DNA of 64,000 nucleotides from Corynebacterium lactis RW2-5 (GTDB taxonomy: Bacteria > Actinomycetota > Actinomycetes > Mycobacteriales > Mycobacteriaceae), in NCBI RefSeq assembly GCF_001274895.1, contig NZ_CP006841.1, positions 1,984,001 to 2,048,000 of the forward strand, given 5' to 3'. A program made the translations under genes and the position numbers. Positions 53,223-61,092 of the stretch are shown here, in pieces (the first letter of the stretch is position 1; the number at the start of each line of letters is the position of its first letter). Below the pieces are notes generated by a model. That model ran no database searches. It saw nothing but the letters and a program-made list of their open reading frames with translations, and was not told the DNA's origin.

Positions 53223-53890
53223 TCCTCCGGCAGCGGCGGCTCTTTGCGCAGATCCCGGGCGGTAGCACGGCGCACCTCGCGCGGCGCGTCATCGTCGCGA
53301 CCCCGGCCTTTGAACAGCCCCGTCAGATCCTTCAGCGGCGACGACAGCGGTGGCAGCTTCTCGAGCGCCTCGCGGCCGGCATCAATCGCATCGGCCGCAA
53401 TATTCTCCGCTTTCCGACGCAGCTTACGCACCTTTTCCTCGCGCTGCCTGCGCTGCTCGGCGGCGTCATTCTGGCGGGCGCGTTCGCGCTCGAATGCGGC
53501 GGCGTCGCGGGCCTCGGCCTCGGACAGGCGCCGGGATGCTGCGGCTGCGGCGTCCCAGGACTCCTCCAGCGACTCGGCGAGGTGGAGCATCGCGTCGATG
53601 CGCTTTTCTACCTCGCGGAGCTTTTCGCGGTAGCCGGACTGGATGTCCCAGCGGCGCATGATGCGGCGGGCTCGGGTCGCTTCCTCGCGCCAGCTGGAAA
53701 TCGCACCTTCGCTGATTGACTCGTCGACGATGAAGCGCATCGCCCACGGGTCGACCTCTGCGCTGGCCATGTTGTTTTGAACGCGCTCTTCGCGGTCGAG
53801 GACATCCTGGACGAGACGGCGTGCGCGCTCCTCTGCTTGGTGCGCGCGGGCGGATCGGGAATTATCTGGACGGAAGCTCACCTGGCCCAT
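53219..53890 (-). CDS. Hypothetical charged coiled-coil protein
   Basis: 223 aa without membrane segment or signal. Residues about 20-170 are rich in Arg, Glu and Ala with heptad-like spacing (AHQAEERARRLVQDVLDREERV, YREKLREVEKRIDAMLHLAESLEESWDAAAAASRRLSEAEARDAAAFERERARQNDAAEQRRQREEKVRKLRRKAENIA), so a long coiled coil is likely. The C-terminus is Arg/Asp-rich and probably disordered. I do not recognise the family. It overlaps prfC convergently by 4 bp and lies 1 bp downstream of ribM on the same strand, so it is likely in the FMN-controlled transcript. Confidence 0.72.
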   Translation of the reverse strand: MGQVSFRPDNSRSARAHQAEERARRLVQDVLDREERVQNNMASAEVDPWAMRFIVDESISEGAISSWREEATRARRIMRRWDIQSGYREKLREVEKRIDAMLHLAESLEESWDAAAAASRRLSEAEARDAAAFERERARQNDAAEQRRQREEKVRKLRRKAENIAADAIDAGREALEKLPPLSSPLKDLTGLFKGRGRDDDAPREVRRATARDLRKEPPLPED

Positions 53891-53891
53891 C

Positions 53892-54587
53892 CTAGCGAAC
53901 GGCAGCGAACTCCGGTTCCGAGACTTCCTCGTCGGCCTTGTACCCCAGGCGCACCCAAGAGATGAATCCCCAGGTCACGAAGGCGCCGTAGAAGAGGTAC
54001 AAAGCTGCGGACGGATAGTATCCGCCCTTGAGCAGCAGCGGGACGCCAACCGCGTCGACCGCGATCCAGATGAGCCAGAACTCATTCCAGCCTCGCGCCA
54101 TTCCCCAGGTCGCGAGCATCGAGCCGACGAAAATCCAGGCATCCGCCCACGGGCCCCACGAACCGAGCGCCGAGAAAATGCTGGCGCAGGCGACCGTACC
54201 AAGGATGGCGACTGCAATGAGCGTGATTCGCTCGCCTGCGGTGGCCCAACGCGGCTCGATTGCCGCATCGCCTTCGGCGCTGTGGCGGGTGCGCAGCCAA
54301 TGTCCCCAGCCGTAGAGGCTCACGACGATGAACATAACCTGCCGTCCGGCCTGCCCGTAAAGGTCGAGATTTTGCGGCGTATGGAAGACCCCGCCCAGAA
54401 AGACGGTGAACAGCAGCGCATTTCCGATGATTCCGACGGGCCAGGCCCAGACGTTTCGCTTCATGCCGAGAAAGGCGCAGGCTAGGCCGAAAAGATTTCC
54501 GACGATTTCCCGCACGAGAATCGGTACGCCGGCAATGGTGAGCTGAGCGGTGAGGAAGCCGGTCAGCGCGTCAGACAAATATTCCAC
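53892..54587 (-). CDS. ribM: PnuC-family riboflavin transporter (RibM/PnuX)
   Basis: 231 aa, about 7 membrane helices. PnuC fold features: VREIVGNLFGLACAFLGMKRNVWAWPVGIIGNALLFTVF, DLYGQAGRQVMFIVVSLYGWGHWL and the second half-repeat GWNEFWLIWIAVDAVGVPLLLKGGYYPSAALYLFYGAFVTWGFISW. PnuC homologues move nicotinamide riboside, but in corynebacteria the branch under an FMN riboswitch (RibM/PnuX) imports riboflavin; the FMN riboswitch directly upstream settles this. GTG start 54587, with GAAGGAG 11 nt upstream and directly following the riboswitch. Confidence 0.92.
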   Translation of the reverse strand: MEYLSDALTGFLTAQLTIAGVPILVREIVGNLFGLACAFLGMKRNVWAWPVGIIGNALLFTVFLGGVFHTPQNLDLYGQAGRQVMFIVVSLYGWGHWLRTRHSAEGDAAIEPRWATAGERITLIAVAILGTVACASIFSALGSWGPWADAWIFVGSMLATWGMARGWNEFWLIWIAVDAVGVPLLLKGGYYPSAALYLFYGAFVTWGFISWVRLGYKADEEVSEPEFAAVR

Positions 54588-54603
54588 GTTTTATTCAACT
54601 CCT

Positions 54604-54785
54604 TCTCTCCCTTCCGGACTATGACCGTCGGTTTCGGATTCCAACCGAATCTGCTGACCCTCGCGCGCCACCTCGCATGAGGCGCGCACAAAGCGCTCGC
54701 GGACTTGTCTGCTTTCGGCCTAGGCCACTGACCTAGTTCGTGCAGCTTCACCACCGGTGGGGAATTTCACCCCGCCCTGAGAATG
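54604..54785 (-). promoter_or_regulatory. FMN riboswitch (RFN element) upstream of ribM
   Basis: Read on the minus strand, the conserved RFN blocks appear in order: TCTCAGGGCGGGGTGAAATT, CCCCACCGGTGGT, a variable hairpin, CCGCGAGCGC, GGTCAGCAGATTCGGTTGG, AATCCGAAACCGACGGTCA, TAGTCCGGAAGGGAGAGAAG. The closing P1 (TTCTC/GAGAA) abuts the GAAGGAG Shine-Dalgarno of ribM, suggesting control of translation initiation by FMN. Confidence 0.96.
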
Positions 54786-54806
54786 CGATTTCCACGTTAG
54801 CACCAT

Positions 54807-54856
54807 CACAAAATACTTTGTGCCGTTTTTATAAATACGCATTTAAAATGCGTATT
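54807..54856. promoter_or_regulatory. Two palindromes in the promoter of the YwiC-like gene
   Basis: CACAAA-ATAC-TTTGTG (54807-54822) is a perfect 6-bp repeat. AATACGCATTT (54834-54844), one base, AAATGCGTATT (54846-54856) is a perfect 23-bp palindrome ending at the base before ATG 54857. A -10 TATAAA (54830-54835) lies between and overlaps the second. Strong candidate operator. Confidence 0.65.
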
Positions 54857-55642
54857 ATGAGCCAGAAGCGCAGCTCCGCCCGGAAGCAGTCACGCCGTTT
54901 ACGCCACCGCCGCTCCGCCGGCTGGTTCCCCGACCAGCACGGCGCCTGGTTCATGGTGACAGTCCCACCTGCCACCGGCTTGCTGGCCAACCCAACCTGT
55001 ACCGGAGTACTCCTCACCGCCACCTGGCTTTTCGGTTACTTCGCGTTCTTCGCGACCACCGTGTGGCTCCGCGCGCGCCGCCAGCGCCGCCACCTCGCGC
55101 CAGTCGTCGTTTACTGCTCGCTCACCGCCACCTTCGGCTTGCTCACCCTGCTTTACGACGTCTCTCTGGTGAAATGGGTACCGACGATTGCTCCCCTGGC
55201 AGCCATTGCTATCTGGGAGACCTACCGCCGCAGGCCACGATCTCTGCTATCCGGCGTCGCCACGGTGCTCGCGGCGAGCTTGATGGTCCCAGTCGTGGCG
55301 GGACCGTCCCCCAAGGCATGGGCCACCGCGGCAATCTACGCGGGTTTTTTCGTCGGGACCGTACCGTATGTGAAAACGCTCATTCGCGAGCGTGGTAGCC
55401 GCCTATGGTTTATGGTCTCGGCTATTTACCACACGGTCCTGCTCTGCGCTGCGATTAGCGCGTGGCTAGTACTTGACGACGAGCTCATCAGCGTCGGCGT
55501 GCCAATCGTGGGCGCAGCGCTCCTCGTTAGGGCCGTAGCGATGCCAATCACTGGCGCCCGCCGCGCCAGGCCCTGGACCCCAAAACAGGTCGGAATGCTG
55601 GATGCGACCCTTACCGTCGCCGTTGTGCTAGCCGCCCTCTAG
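54857..55642 (+). CDS. YwiC-like membrane protein
   Basis: 261 aa from ATG 54857 (ATG 54848 possible). A basic N-terminus (SQKRSSARKQSRRLRHRR) is followed by GWFPDQHGAWFMVTVPPATGLL, the WxPxQHGAW motif of the YwiC-like family, then about 6-7 hydrophobic helices including KTLIRERG and YHTVLL segments. YwiC-like proteins are uncharacterised; B. subtilis ywiC sits near anaerobic respiration genes. The frame extended to 54740 would run through the FMN riboswitch and is rejected. Divergent from ribM. Confidence 0.85.
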   Translation: MSQKRSSARKQSRRLRHRRSAGWFPDQHGAWFMVTVPPATGLLANPTCTGVLLTATWLFGYFAFFATTVWLRARRQRRHLAPVVVYCSLTATFGLLTLLYDVSLVKWVPTIAPLAAIAIWETYRRRPRSLLSGVATVLAASLMVPVVAGPSPKAWATAAIYAGFFVGTVPYVKTLIRERGSRLWFMVSAIYHTVLLCAAISAWLVLDDELISVGVPIVGAALLVRAVAMPITGARRARPWTPKQVGMLDATLTVAVVLAAL

Positions 55643-55677
55643 GACACGGCTTAAGAGACGCTCTAAGTCAAAAGTGC

Positions 55678-56781
55678 CTACGACAGCGTCGCGCGAATCG
55701 CCTCGACGTCGACGTCTTCCGTCCGCTCGGGGACGAACTTCGCGTTGCGGTCCTTATCGATTAGGACGGCCCGGACTCCCTCCGCGAAGTTGGGGCGATG
55801 ACGCAGGTATTTACCCAGAGAGAGCTCATTGTCCAGCGCCTTTCGAAGGTCCACGTCAGCGCCCGCATTCGCCGCATACAGCTCCACTGCCGCCACCAGG
55901 CTCTCTGGGGACGCAGCCGCAATGAGCCCCCGGAACTTCTCGATTACCTCATCTGCACACGTCCCCGACGAGGCTGCCTCATCCAGCGCCCGCGCAATTT
56001 CCTCCCACGTGTCGGCGCCGAAGCACGCCGTAATGCAGTCATTCCATTCCGCCAGCTGCGAGCGCCCAATAAGCTCCCGCGCCTGCGCGGAATCGGCATC
56101 CAGGCTGTAGCGCTCCAACGCCGATTCGAGCCCTTCCCTATCCGCCACCTCAAGGAAGTCCGGCAGGCTTTCCGATGGCACGAAGTCGGTAGCCCACCCT
56201 GCCCACAGCATGTCCGATGCTGTGAGTCGGTAGCCAGTAAGCCCGGCGAAACGTGCAATTGCTACAGACGGGCCGCCCAAGGCGGTAGACACGTGCTGGG
56301 AGAAATGCGTGATTCCGACATCCGGGACAAAGCCAATGGCCATTTCCGGCATAGAGGCGCTCGCACGCTCGGTGACAATGCGATGCGAGCCATGCAGAGA
56401 AACTCCGAGCCCGCCGCCCATAGCAATGCCGTCAATAACCGCTACATACGGCTTAGCCTCGGCGAATTTCGCGATGAGTGCGTTCATGACGTACTCGTCT
56501 TCGAAGAAACGCTCACCGTCCGAGGAGTCCCCGCTGAGCACCGAGTCACGGACCGAGCGAACGTCTCCGCCGGCACAGAAGGCCTTCGGGTGGTCCGAAG
56601 TTATCAGGACGTGGTCAACCGATTCGTCGGCAAGCCATGCGTTGAGCGCGTTGGTGATCTCGACAACCATTTCATGGTCGAGCGAATTCAGGGCCTTCGG
56701 ACGATTAAGCCGAAGGTGCCCGGACCGCCCTGTGAGAGAGCGCAGCACCTTCGGCTCATTGTTAGCGGCGTTAGCAGTCAT
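55678..56781 (-). CDS. 3-hydroxyisobutyryl-CoA hydrolase (valine catabolism), crotonase fold
   Basis: 367 aa. HLRLNRPKALNSLDHEMVVEI, AFCAGGDVRSVRDSVLSGD (oxyanion loop), FEDEYVMNALIAKFAEAKPYVAVIDGIAMGGGLGVSLHGSHRIVTERASASMPEMAIGFVPDVGITHF and GLTGYRLTASDMLWAGWATDFVP match HIBYL-CoA hydrolase (HIBCH), which releases 3-hydroxyisobutyrate from its CoA ester; Glu of PEMAIGFVPD is the catalytic acid. It is longer than true hydratases by the C-terminal domain seen here (about residues 240-367). A perfect palindrome lies just upstream. Confidence 0.9.
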   Translation of the reverse strand: MTANAANNEPKVLRSLTGRSGHLRLNRPKALNSLDHEMVVEITNALNAWLADESVDHVLITSDHPKAFCAGGDVRSVRDSVLSGDSSDGERFFEDEYVMNALIAKFAEAKPYVAVIDGIAMGGGLGVSLHGSHRIVTERASASMPEMAIGFVPDVGITHFSQHVSTALGGPSVAIARFAGLTGYRLTASDMLWAGWATDFVPSESLPDFLEVADREGLESALERYSLDADSAQARELIGRSQLAEWNDCITACFGADTWEEIARALDEAASSGTCADEVIEKFRGLIAAASPESLVAAVELYAANAGADVDLRKALDNELSLGKYLRHRPNFAEGVRAVLIDKDRNAKFVPERTEDVDVEAIRATLS

Positions 56782-56804
56782 GCCAACAAGTGTGACACAG
56801 ATTA

Positions 56805-56819
56805 CTTCACAATGTGAAG
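56805..56819. promoter_or_regulatory. Palindrome upstream of the HIBYL-CoA hydrolase gene
   Basis: CTTCACA-A-TGTGAAG is a perfect 7-1-7 inverted repeat 24 bp upstream of the hydrolase ATG and just after the end of PPK2. Operator of an unknown regulator is the likely role. Confidence 0.55.
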
Positions 56820-56838
56820 CGCTTTCGCCAAATGACTC

Positions 56839-57738
56839 TTACTTCTTCGACTTCTTGGTGCCCTTAGCGGACTTGGAGGACTTGGAGGACTTGGAGGATT
56901 TAGTAGCCTTGGATTTCTTTTCTTCAAGCTTCGCAGCAACATCCGGGACGTAGCGGAACTCGGTGCGCGGCGGACGCTCGTAGGTGCCCTCGGACTCTGG
57001 ACGAGCCGGAATCTCCGGAACCTCACGCTCGATGCGCTCGTAGGGAATGGTGGTCAGCAAGTGGTTGATGACGTTGATACGAGAACGCTTCTTGTCCTCA
57101 GACTCGACCGTGAACCACGGAGCCGACGGAATGTCGGTGTGGATGAACATCTCATCCTTTGCACGGGAGTAGTCCTCCCAGCGGGTAATGGATTCGAGAT
57201 CCATCGGCGAGAGCTTCCAGCGACGTAGCGGATCTTCACGGCGAGAGGTGAAGCGCGCCACCTGCTCCTCATCCGAGACGGAGAACCAGTACTTGCGCAG
57301 GATAATGCCGTCTTCGACCAGGAGGCGCTCGAAAATTGGGGCCTGGTGCAGGAATCGGCGGTACTCCTGTGAGGTGCAGAAGCCCATTACGCGCTCAACA
57401 CCGGCACGGTTGTACCAAGAGCGATCGAAAATGACGATTTCGCCAGCGGTGGGAAGCTTCTCGACGTAGCGCTGGAAGTACCACTGCCCCTTCTCACGGC
57501 TGGTCGGCGCCGGCAGCGCCTCGACGCGGCAGGTGCGTGGGTTCAGGTACTGTGTAATGCGCTTAATGGCCGATCCCTTACCGGCCGCATCGCGCCCCTC
57601 CATGATGATGACAACGCGGGCGCCAGTCTCAACAACCCACTGCTGCATCTCGACGAGTTCTGCCTGGAGTTTCTTCAACTCCTTTTCGTAGGCCTTCTTG
57701 TTGAGTTTCGGTGGGCGCTGGACATCATCATTCTTCAT
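56839..57738 (-). CDS. ppk2: Polyphosphate kinase 2 (class I)
   Basis: 299 aa from ATG 57738 (AGGA 7-8 nt upstream). PPK2 core: LQAELVEMQQWVVETGARVVIIMEGRDAAGKGSAIKRITQYLNPRTCRVEALPAPTSREKGQWYFQRYVEKLPTAGEIVIFDRSWYNRAGVERVMGFC, with Walker A GRDAAGKG and lid/Walker B FDRSWYNRAGVE, then RREDPLRRWKLSPMDLESITRWEDYSRAKDEMF. It converts (d)NDP and polyP to (d)NTP reversibly. The tail EEKKSKATKSSKSSKSSKSAKGTKKSKK is Lys/Ser-rich and encoded by three tandem ACTTGGAGG units (56871-56897). Confidence 0.94.
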   Translation of the reverse strand: MKNDDVQRPPKLNKKAYEKELKKLQAELVEMQQWVVETGARVVIIMEGRDAAGKGSAIKRITQYLNPRTCRVEALPAPTSREKGQWYFQRYVEKLPTAGEIVIFDRSWYNRAGVERVMGFCTSQEYRRFLHQAPIFERLLVEDGIILRKYWFSVSDEEQVARFTSRREDPLRRWKLSPMDLESITRWEDYSRAKDEMFIHTDIPSAPWFTVESEDKKRSRINVINHLLTTIPYERIEREVPEIPARPESEGTYERPPRTEFRYVPDVAAKLEEKKSKATKSSKSSKSSKSAKGTKKSKK

Positions 57739-57812
57739 GCTTTCAATCCTAACTTTTTGGTCCACCCAGTTCGAAACACAAAACCTGTGACTTACCCCTT
57801 CCCCGGGCCACG

Positions 57813-58715
57813 TTAGTTCTTGGAGTAGAACCGAAGAGTAATTTGTGCGACCAATCCGGCGAAGACCATGCCAATTAGAATCACAATTGGTGCTACGACC
57901 GCAATGTCGCCACTGGTCACCGGAGCAATCAGCTGAGCCTTGTACAGCCCCTCGAGCGCAGGGTCGACGACCGTCGCCTTGCCTGCGAACAGCGCGCCTA
58001 CCGCCAGCAGTCCGCCGACCAGGGACGCGATGACAGCCTCAAGTACGAAAGGCGCCTGGGTAAACCAGCGACTAGCGCCGACCATACGCATAATCTCGAC
58101 TTCTTTGCGCCTAGAAAATGCCGCGATCTGCACCATATTCGCGATCAGGAATACCGCGGCGAGAGCCTGGACCGCCGCGATCAGGAAAGTGGCGTTTCGC
58201 ACCGCGTCCAGGTTGCGCGCGGTGTTTCCGACGTCTTCCTTCTGATCAGTGACATGGTCAACCTGCGGAAGGTCCCGAACCACATCGAGCGGACTAACAT
58301 CCGTCGGGTCGCTCAGGCGCACCATCACGACGGCCGGCAGCGACTCCGGCGTGGCGTTCTGCACTAGCGCCGGGTCAGTGTCCTTGAACATCGCGACGAA
58401 GTGATCGAAGTTTTGCTGTCGGTTTCGGTAAGTGACCGACTCCACTCCACTTTCCTGCTCCAACTTGTCGACAATTTCTGCACAACCCGGAGAAGTACAA
58501 GCCGCATCACTCGCGGAAATTTCTTCACTAAGTTCAATCTGCACCTCAACCCGGTCGAGATACATGTCCTTTGTACGATTGGTCAGTTCTGTGACCAAAA
58601 TTCCGGAAGCTAGTAGTGCCAGAGAAATCGCGGTGGTGATAATCATCGCGATTGTCATAGTCACGTTTCGCCCCAAAGAGGAAAACGCCTCACCAACCAC
58701 AAAGCGAGTCTTCAT
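57813..58715 (-). CDS. ftsX: Cell division protein FtsX
   Basis: 300 aa. One N-terminal membrane helix (MTIAMIITTAISLALLASGILV, about 20-41), an extracellular domain of about 130 residues with two Cys (AACTSPGCAEIV), then three helices at the C-terminus (NATFLIAAVQALAAVFLIANMVQIAAF, EAVIASLVGGLLAVGALFAG, and VAPIVILIGMVFAGLVAQITLRFY). RRKEVEIMRMVGASRWFTQAPFVLEAVIASLVGG is the FtsX signature. Works with FtsE to activate peptidoglycan hydrolases. smpB, which usually follows, is absent downstream. Confidence 0.95.
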   Translation of the reverse strand: MKTRFVVGEAFSSLGRNVTMTIAMIITTAISLALLASGILVTELTNRTKDMYLDRVEVQIELSEEISASDAACTSPGCAEIVDKLEQESGVESVTYRNRQQNFDHFVAMFKDTDPALVQNATPESLPAVVMVRLSDPTDVSPLDVVRDLPQVDHVTDQKEDVGNTARNLDAVRNATFLIAAVQALAAVFLIANMVQIAAFSRRKEVEIMRMVGASRWFTQAPFVLEAVIASLVGGLLAVGALFAGKATVVDPALEGLYKAQLIAPVTSGDIAVVAPIVILIGMVFAGLVAQITLRFYSKN

Positions 58716-58774
58716 TTTCTACAGTGCCTTTCGCAAAGTCTCAATTGTTCTCGATTAGTCTTCGATGAGGATTC

Positions 58775-59464
58775 TTAACGGCCCAGGCCGTAGATGCCCG
58801 TCGCGTCATCTCGCACTAAGCGCCCCAGCTCCAGCACCAGGACTCGCCTGCGCATCGCGTCGACAGCATCATTGTCGTGCGTCGACATAACTACGGTCGT
58901 TCCCATTCGATTGATGCGGTCCAGCAGCAACATGATGTCGCTAGAGGTTTCCGGATCGAGATTGCCCGTGGGCTCGTCGGCAAGCAGAATCAGCGGGCGG
59001 TTGACGAAGGCACGTGCGATAGCGACACGCTGCTGCTCACCGCCCGAGAGCTCGTGCGGATAGCGATTCGCCTTACCCTCGAGCCCGACCATTTCCAGCG
59101 TCTCCGGCACGGCCTTATCGATTTTTGCCTTGCTCTTACCGATAACCTGCAGCGCGAAAGCGACATTCTCATAGACGGTCTTCTTCGGCAGTAGGCGGAA
59201 GTCCTGGAACACGTAGCCAATTTTCTGCCTGAGCTTCGGAATGCTCCGTTGCGGAATCTTCGTGAGGTCCTGTCCCGCAACGATCAGTTTTCCGGAGTCC
59301 GCCTTTTCCTCACGAACCATCAGCCGCAGGAATGTCGACTTACCTGAGCCCGAAGGTCCGATAAGGAACACGAACTCGCCCTTGTCGATTTGGACCGAGA
59401 CGTCATTGAGCGCCGGGCGAGTAGATGTCGAATAAGACTTGGTTACACCGTCGAATGTGATCAC
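58775..59464 (-). CDS. ftsE: Cell division ATP-binding protein FtsE
   Basis: 229 aa ABC ATPase, partner of FtsX. Walker [19 protein letters not shown]-loop [16 protein letters not shown], signature [35 protein letters not shown] (Walker B) and [13 protein letters not shown] start at 59464 has no Shine-Dalgarno; TACAGT ends 8 nt upstream on the minus strand, so leaderless initiation is possible. An HNH gene now separates it from prfB. Confidence 0.97.
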   Translation of the reverse strand: MITFDGVTKSYSTSTRPALNDVSVQIDKGEFVFLIGPSGSGKSTFLRLMVREEKADSGKLIVAGQDLTKIPQRSIPKLRQKIGYVFQDFRLLPKKTVYENVAFALQVIGKSKAKIDKAVPETLEMVGLEGKANRYPHELSGGEQQRVAIARAFVNRPLILLADEPTGNLDPETSSDIMLLLDRINRMGTTVVMSTHDNDAVDAMRRRVLVLELGRLVRDDATGIYGLGR

Positions 59465-59787
59465 AGTAAGACACTGTATCCACAGCCATCACTTAAGTCA
59501 CACCGGTTTGCACTTCTCTCATATTTTATACAAAGCCCTACCAGCCCCTTGCTTTATCGAATATCCATTCCTCTTTGGCCGGCGCAAACCTCACCCCAAC
59601 AACACTCCGGAGCACCAGATTTCCCAGTATTAACACACTAAAGCATGAAGCTACGCCCTGGAGAAAACCTCTCACCCCACCCCCTTGAATCGAATTTCTT
59701 TTCGACTATAATAAAAAGCGGAAGTCAGATCAACGAGAGATTTGGGAATTTTCGGACACCAAGGCCAACAGCCACCGGGGGGAGCCG
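59465..59787. other. AT-rich intergenic region between ftsE and the HNH gene, with promoter
   Basis: 323 bp, noticeably AT-richer than the flanking genes. On the plus strand TTGAAT (59685-59690), 16 bp, TATAAT (59707-59712) is a good promoter for the HNH gene; the predicted leader is about 70 nt. On the minus strand a -10-like TACAGT precedes ftsE. No other gene or RNA is seen. Confidence 0.6.
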
Positions 59788-61092
59788 ATGAGGCACAAAA
59801 CCATTACCTACGAGGACACGCTGGCGGACTCGGCGCCACGTTTTCATCACGAGCTATCGGAGGAAGCTCCAGCAAAACTAGGGATACAGCGCAATCGTGT
59901 CGAGCTTGAACTTGCACTAGCATGCGCTCCGTCCTCACCCACGGAAGATGTCGAGGATCATGTTTCCCATGTCTCTGCCGCGCTGGGAATGTCTCGGGCA
60001 CGCGCGATGCAATACGTCGATATCGGCATCCAGTTGAACCGGATGCCGAAACTGTGCCAGCTGCTTACGCAACGTGCCCACCTCCCTTTCCTCCATATGA
60101 GGACTATCGCGGACGCGGTTTTACCACTTCAGAACGCGGATACTGTGGCGGAGATTGAGCAGCGGCTCCTCGAATTCGTATCTCCCAGAAGGAACAATGA
60201 GGTCCTTCGCGGCGTGCGCAGTCTGCACCATTTCTTGCAAAACGTTATCGAGGAGTTCGCCCCCTTGCTGCGCCCTCGCGATATCCCGGGCGACTCCGTA
60301 CCGGCCATTACCACAGCCGCCACCGAAAAAATTGGCGAGCACATCGGTTTCAGCAGTGGAGATGCGCTAACGGAGGTCTACATGGAACTAGCGCCAGAGC
60401 GCGCTCACGAGTTCGAGCTCATCCTCGACGAAATCGCGGCTGACCAGGATTGCACCAAAGTTGAAGCGCTGACCCATCTGATGCACGGCACTGTGGAGGT
60501 CACTGCCACGTTAAATCTCTACTGCCCTCTCACAGAAGAGAAGCCGCAGAAAGCGTGGATCGGCGGTCTCGGATGGATCAACCGCATCGCAACAGCCTCA
60601 TGGCTCGACAGGGTCTCCAGCGTGCGTCTGATGGCGGACGAGACCGTGGAAGGATACACGCCCTCCGAGCGGCAGCGGACCTTCGTGCAAGGTCGCGACG
60701 GGACGTGCAGGTTTCCTGGCTGCGAGGTTGAGGCCACAAAATGCGACCTCGACCATATCGAACCCTACAACCACGAAGACCCCGAAAGTGGCGGCGCTTC
60801 CAGCACCCACAACCTTCACTGTTTATGCAGGAAGCACCACAACCTGAAAACTTCGGGACTCTGGAATGTCGCTCGCGAGATAGACGGCACGGAGTACTGG
60901 ACATCGACAAAATCCGGAACCACCCTGGTAAGTCAGGAAAGCGGACCAATGGCCGGACACGGAAGATATTCCTACGAGATACGCAGAGTTAGAAAGGGGC
61001 AGACCCTCCGCGAATACAACCAACGCCGTCATGAACTACTACATGAGTCCAGAGTTCTAGTAGAACAGGCGAGAGCAGAATGCGGTTTCTAG
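59788..61092 (+). CDS. HNH endonuclease domain protein (DUF222-like), inserted between ftsE and prfB
   Basis: 434 aa with GGGGGAG shortly before ATG 59788. Helical N-terminal two thirds; HNH finger [49 protein letters not shown] at about residues 309-357 (Cys-x4-Cys, DHIEPYNH with catalytic His, CRKHHNLK). The DUF222-type [43 protein letters not shown] connection is typical. It is on the opposite strand to the conserved prfB-ftsE-ftsX cluster and has its own promoter and AT-rich upstream DNA, which fits a later insertion. Overlaps prfB convergently by 4 bp. Confidence 0.86.
   Translation: MRHKTITYEDTLADSAPRFHHELSEEAPAKLGIQRNRVELELALACAPSSPTEDVEDHVSHVSAALGMSRARAMQYVDIGIQLNRMPKLCQLLTQRAHLPFLHMRTIADAVLPLQNADTVAEIEQRLLEFVSPRRNNEVLRGVRSLHHFLQNVIEEFAPLLRPRDIPGDSVPAITTAATEKIGEHIGFSSGDALTEVYMELAPERAHEFELILDEIAADQDCTKVEALTHLMHGTVEVTATLNLYCPLTEEKPQKAWIGGLGWINRIATASWLDRVSSVRLMADETVEGYTPSERQRTFVQGRDGTCRFPGCEVEATKCDLDHIEPYNHEDPESGGASSTHNLHCLCRKHHNLKTSGLWNVAREIDGTEYWTSTKSGTTLVSQESGPMAGHGRYSYEIRRVRKGQTLREYNQRRHELLHESRVLVEQARAECGF

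Noticed and set aside
54740..54856. N-terminal extension of the YwiC-like protein
   Set aside because: It would translate the antisense strand of the FMN riboswitch and the promoter palindromes; the family motif starts only after ATG 54857.
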